Assembly: GCA_034008185.1 (NCBI GenBank) | Contig: CM067084.1 | Coordinates: 64,556,599-64,620,598, forward strand | DNA length: 64,000 nucleotides | DNA from: Gorsachius magnificus | Lineage: Eukaryota > Chordata > Aves > Pelecaniformes > Ardeidae | Direction of reading: 5' to 3' | In this document: piece after piece, positions 54,501 to 60,500 of the stretch | Numbering within the stretch: position 1 is the stretch's first letter | Layout: each line of letters opens with the position of its first letter | Position numbers and translations under genes: made by a program | The notes under the pieces: model-generated | What the model was told of the DNA's origin: nothing | Databases searched by the model: none | Seen by the model: only the letters and a program-made list of their open reading frames with translations

Positions 54501-57500
54501 GCTAAATTGCATGCTTAGACACTAACTAAAGCATACAAAATTGTACACAAATGAGTTTTCAGTCACAGTCAGGGTTCCGCTTGCACTTCCGAAAGTATCT
54601 CTCTTTAGCTGCTTAGTTTTACATTGTGTTGATGCCCTTACATTGTGCAATTGTATTAGGCCAGAGTATATTTAATTAAGTCATCTTTGAGAAAAAAAAA
54701 GCAACCACAACACCAAAACCAAGTGAAATAAGTTATAGGTTTATACAGCTGTGTGCTAATTTGAGTTCTTAATAACTTCATTAATGACTAAAGACTTTTG
54801 ATGCTGTTAAGCACCAAACTAGTGGTGGACATTTCAGAATCTTCTACATAATACCAAATAGTAAAATAATTAAACTGTTTTAGTGGCTTAAGATACAGAG
54901 GTATGATGTCTTCTCAAAAAGCACTTCAATAATCAGTCATTATGAAGCATTAGTAATTTAATATTAAATGCTCGCCATACGTAACACAAACCCAACTTTT
55001 TTTCTTGTCAATAATTTCTATCTATTTCTTTCAATCTTGTGACCCATCTGATCAAGATTCAAAACAGATGGAATACCCCAGGTTTATATTTTTCCCTTCA
55101 TAATGCATAAAGATTGACTCATCTAGTCTTATGACTACCTTATTCAGTTGTTATTTCAGTTATAATCTATCACAATAGGTGAGGTAGCAAGCTCTTTTTA
55201 TATTGATGTTACTGTCCACCTCTACCTGTATATTCAAATTGTATCTTTTCATAAATTGCAATCTTAACCATTTTTCTCATATAAAAATATATCAAGAGAT
55301 TAATAAAGTATCACAGATTGTATAAGACTGCCTATATGAAAAGTAAGACTTTATTAAAACCAGTCTTTCTGAAATATCACAAACCTGTTTATTACGAAAA
55401 TATGCAAACACATTAATAGATTGTTTTCTTTTTGCTTTTTCATGTAATTGAAGTTCTTCCTTCCTTCCTAAACAGTGACCACAGATTAATCAGATTCACT
55501 GTTGCCTACAATTTAACTCATTGTAATATGAGATCCACATTCAGTTATATAATGGTTCAGTGTTGAGGATATAAATTCTGAGAGCGATTGCAATTTTACA
55601 TATATATATTTTTAAAGCTTTCCAGCAACAAATAGTTCTTAGAGTGTTTTGGGACTTACAGAGCATTGCTAATTCAAACTTAACTTCAAATTTCTCAAGA
55701 TACTGTGCAAGTTTATATCTATAAAGTGGTATATTAATAAATTTCAACTGATCAACTGAATCCAATTCTTCATTTTCTTCTCCCCTCATTCTTGAGCTTG
55801 ACAATATAAATCTGGCATTGATTTTCATAAAAGGGAAAAAAGTGTGCCACTTACAGTTCAGTTACATCTTTTGGAATACCTTTAGGCAAAGCTTTTAGGC
55901 CCTTGTTACTGCAGCGAACTACTGTGTCTAGACAAGTACATTCTGCAGGACAGCGGGACAGTGGAGAGCAGCTATTGTCATCGTTTCCTGGTTAATAAAA
56001 ACAAACAGATGCTAAGCTTGCTATGCAAATGTCACTTCAGTACTGGCAATACTATCCCAACTGGAATTCCCATAAGCAAACATTATATTTCTACATTATG
56101 GTATGTCTAGGTAGGGAAAACTTTAAGTCACCTCTGTAAACCATCGCTCCAAGAATTTACATTTCAAGTGACGCTTTATGTAGTACAATGCTGGTTTACT
56201 AGGAAAAATTATATATGGAAAAAAAGATCATTAAAGAAATAACAAAACTTGAAATATAATAAAACAAAATATATGTTGATCTTTAAAAACAAATTATTAA
56301 AAATTAAAGAAAAGTTACAGCCTTGAAAATTGACAAACTAATAACACAAGAAATGGAAGCAAGTATGAGAGAGATGCAAGATAGCAGCAACCTTTTTTTA
56401 AGTGTTGAGGGGAATTTTGACGTTCAGGAAGTCACAAACTAAGCGAAATGGCATGTTATTTGATCAAGTAACCTGAAAGAGTGCTTGATTCAAGCATCAG
56501 CATTTGTAAATATTCTCATCTGAACTACAACATTTGATTTTTTTTTTTATATTATCTCTAAATTATGATTTACAGTACTGAACACAGGCAAGAAAACTTT
56601 TGAAAACATATATACAACAGTAGTTTCCTTGCTGATCATCCAAAAATGGGTGAAAGGTTTTTAAACTGATGTAGAAACTGAGCACGAAGCACAGATGAAG
56701 TTATTTAAAGCAGAACACTTTGGGATCTATGGGAATCATGCAGCTATACATATGAAAGCTGAAATTATAAAAAGTTCAAATATTAATTTTCTTACCATCA
56801 TCGCATGTAAAATCCTGAATTGCCACATCCTGGATGGGAATCTCTTTGAGGAAGTAGGGTTTTTGGCAGCGAGGGTTCCCCGTCACAATGCGTTTCTTCC
56901 TTAGCCAGTCTCCAAGCCATGCGAGATGGCAGTTGCAGTTGAAGGGATTGGCCAAGAGGTTTCTGAGAACCACAGGGAAGTTTACTTTGGATGACACCAT
57001 TTTTTCATTCTAAGTATTCTATTTCTATTTTCAAAAAGCTAAGCTTAAATACCATGCTTCAAACAATACTACGTACAAACCATAGGTGAAAGCTGTAATT
57101 TAGACTCTGTGTGGTGAATCCTGATATAACTCGTTTAGAAATAATTTAAAACTGTCAAAGACCTGACTTGTTGTCAAGCCACCCTGTACTGATAATACAA
57201 TAATTTCCTATAGAGATGAAGGCTGATTACTTTACATTATTAGCTTTAACCTGACAACAGCTATTCCATTAATTTGTCATCTCAAGATTTCCATCTTTTA
57301 TTTGCTCCAGAGAATAAGTTTCCTATTTGAAGTGACAGCTAAGTTGATTACATGCCAGTTATAAAAATGAATTTACTTCTAGAAGTCTCAGTACTTTTGG
57401 CATCTCCTTACTTCAGCACAAACCTATCGACAATTCCATTATTTATAAACATGCCATCCTTAATATGCACAAATTAGTCACTTGGTGCAAAGTGTCACAT

Positions 57501-60500
57501 TTTATGTAAAAAGGTGATTAAGTACTTTCCTGAATGACGGTACCTACAAAAAGCATTTCTTCAGTAAACTAGAGTGGCAGCTTTGCTCACCATTTTCCCT
57601 TCCCTCAAATTACATCATATTTAAATAAAAAAAGCTGTACTTCTTTTTATAGAAAATGAGACTGAAGCTTCATTATAAAACATGTATGAATTAAGATTCT
57701 CAGTAGGCAGAGGAAATTTAAAATAATAAGTGGCTCAAACAGGGCAGAAAGGCAGACAACATGGTGATTTGACCAGCTGTGGTCGCACAATGCCTATCCA
57801 AAATGTGGCTTTCTACCCTGGCTCAGATCAGTGGGCTTCTGCGAGGGGGGCAACCAGGACGTTTTTCCTGCCTTCTCAGGCACCTCTGGAAACCAGTCTA
57901 ACACTGCATCAAAAGGCACCATGAACACCTACTCTTCATGCATCCAAGATGGTCCAGAAAAGAAACTTTCTCAAAAATCCCCCTGTGAACTATTTTTTCC
58001 CTTAACTTTACCTCACGCTGTGAAATTATGCAGTCAATCGTTAACAGAAATGTACCCAAAACATTAGAGGTTTAAACTTGAGCAAGGTAAAACATGAACA
58101 TGACTTACAACGTAGAGAGCGAGTGCAGGGTATCGAAGGAGCCGGGTGCCACGGTGGTGATCTGGTTGTCATACAGCGAGAGCAGGCGGACTGAGCTCAG
58201 GCCTGTGAAGCTGTCGTTTCCCACACAGCTCACGCGGTTGCTCCTCAGCATCCTGAGAAAGGAAGGATCAACATTTCTTGGCTTAGCCCGAGCAGGGGCT
58301 GGAGCTGAAGTGGTGTCCTGAGCAGGGGCTGAGAGGTATGACCCTGAAAGGACTGCTGCTGCGGGAGGAACCACAAGCGCAGTGGCCCCCATGCCGCCTG
58401 TCACCTCACTGAAGGGACTGAGTGCAGCGTGCATGGAGGGGACTGCAGAACAGAAAGGTGGGTGGGCAGGTTTCACAGAGGCCAGGGATGCTTCCCCTAG
58501 GCATTTGTTCTTTTTTTTTTTTTTTCTTCTTTCAATACCAGAATCAGTAATTATGAGTTTGTTAATTGATAATATATTAAACTGATTGAAATTCCCCAAA
58601 TCAGAGATACACAGCAGTCCCCTGTTCATGTTTCCAAGGCTAATGACTCCAGAACTCCTATTTACATGGAGCAGAAGGATCTACAAGCTGGCCTCCTCCT
58701 GAGGCCCCTTCAACCTGAATTTTCTTAGGATAATTTCTAGAAACCACTTCTACTACATTCTCAAGCATTTCAATTAAATGAAATCAGGCTACCCTGACTC
58801 CTCCTCAGCATGACTCTAAGATTTAGTAAAAATTTCAGAATACTAAGCAAGAAATAACCTATTCTAAAATCTCTCATACTTCTGTAAAACATATGAGCAT
58901 CGAAGTTTGCTGTTTTCCTACCTGTCGATCACTAAATGAATTCTTTTTCCCCACATGCTTGTGCTTCTAACAGTTTTAACAGCTTTAAATGATAGGTTTG
59001 ATTTATAAAAATACCTAATGTCTATAGATAGCTGAAGCCCTAAAGACCATTTAATCTTGGCTCTGCTCTGCTGATCAGGATAGGCTCTCTGAAGAAGGCC
59101 AAGAAGCTGTGGATTGTATAAACATCTTTTTTTGAGTGGAAAGAGCTAAACTGCCTTCATGGAAAGAATGAAATGAGTTCCATCTATAGTGCTTTTACTA
59201 CCCCCTTCACTGTTGAAATGACATTAAAATTACGTAGGAGAGAATCATTTCCCACATTTCAATATCCACCAGAATCATTCTTTCCTCTAGCAAAATTCCC
59301 AGTAATGGTTGAGCTGAATTGAATCGGACTCCATTATGTACAATGTGTAATTCCCGTGCAAAATTCTGTTACTTTGAAGGAGATGATTATTCCCATTTCC
59401 GTTTCTGCAGCTGGATGTTTACCCATTCTCAACCAGTTCATCATTTCAGAGGACTCATTATTTCTGTAGCCAAGTAACCACAATGAATAATTTCAGCTAC
59501 AATATAGCCATAATTAATAATTAATGAATTCATATAACATATGATAAGCTTTTGTAAAATAGGAACAAAATCTAAGATATTCTTGAATAATCCGTAGCTA
59601 ATCCTCCCAAATCAAAGTTTTCAGGACAGATAGGATATTACTTTAAAAAATACCTGGCAGAAAGGAAGAATAAAAGCACCCAAATAATTACACTTACAGT
59701 GTTTTGAGACTTTCTAGTCCTTTGAACATTTTGTGTCGAACGCTTTCCAAGCGGTTGCTAGTGAGCAACAGTTCATTCACGCCAGAGGCTCCGTCAAATG
59801 CTCCTTCTTCAATATCGGTAATCTTGTTATTGCTCAGGTTTCTATTACACATTAACAGAAACACAGAAAAATGTATTTTCTTTTTAAAGACTCTAAATTA
59901 ACTGTTAAATGGTGCAGACTGCAAAGATTTCAAGGTACTGAGTTACTGTGTAAAAGCAACAAATATATCGTTCAACTTCAAACCAGTAAAAGCAAAATTC
60001 AATGCCCTGCTAACTAAAGTAGTAAAGATTTTTAAAACCATCTTTGGAAGATTTTTTTAAGTAAAGGCAAATACTCAGTCCATGCTGCTGCCACACAAGA
60101 ACATCTTGTCATCATTTTGAATGTTGTCAGTGACTGCGTATTTTTTTCATGTCTCCAGTTCTTGCAGCATTATTAGCTGAATTAATAGTAAAATGATACT
60201 GTATGAGTACCAGCCCAATTAACCCCTCTGATTTCTTTATTTCATCTCAGTAGACACAAATATAAGGAAACAGTATAAACAGCAACATATGTAAATGGAA
60301 TGTGTGAATGTAAACAGCAAATGAAATGTTAATCATTTATGACATTAGTTAAAAAGGAGGTTTTGTAGGCATAATAGTTCATTTATCTGTGATTCTCATG
60401 CAAAGCAAATAAAAATGTGGGAAAATGACCTAAAATACTTCCAAAATATTTATTGTTTATGTTTTTAGTTGAAATATGGAAATTACATCCCAAATCGGTA

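Noticed and set aside
57730..57960. GC-richer stretch with plus-strand open frames in the W3-W4 intron
   Set aside because: The frames are short, overlap one another and lack domains; the stretch matches no repeat I recognise and no splice sites that keep SLIT2 phase.
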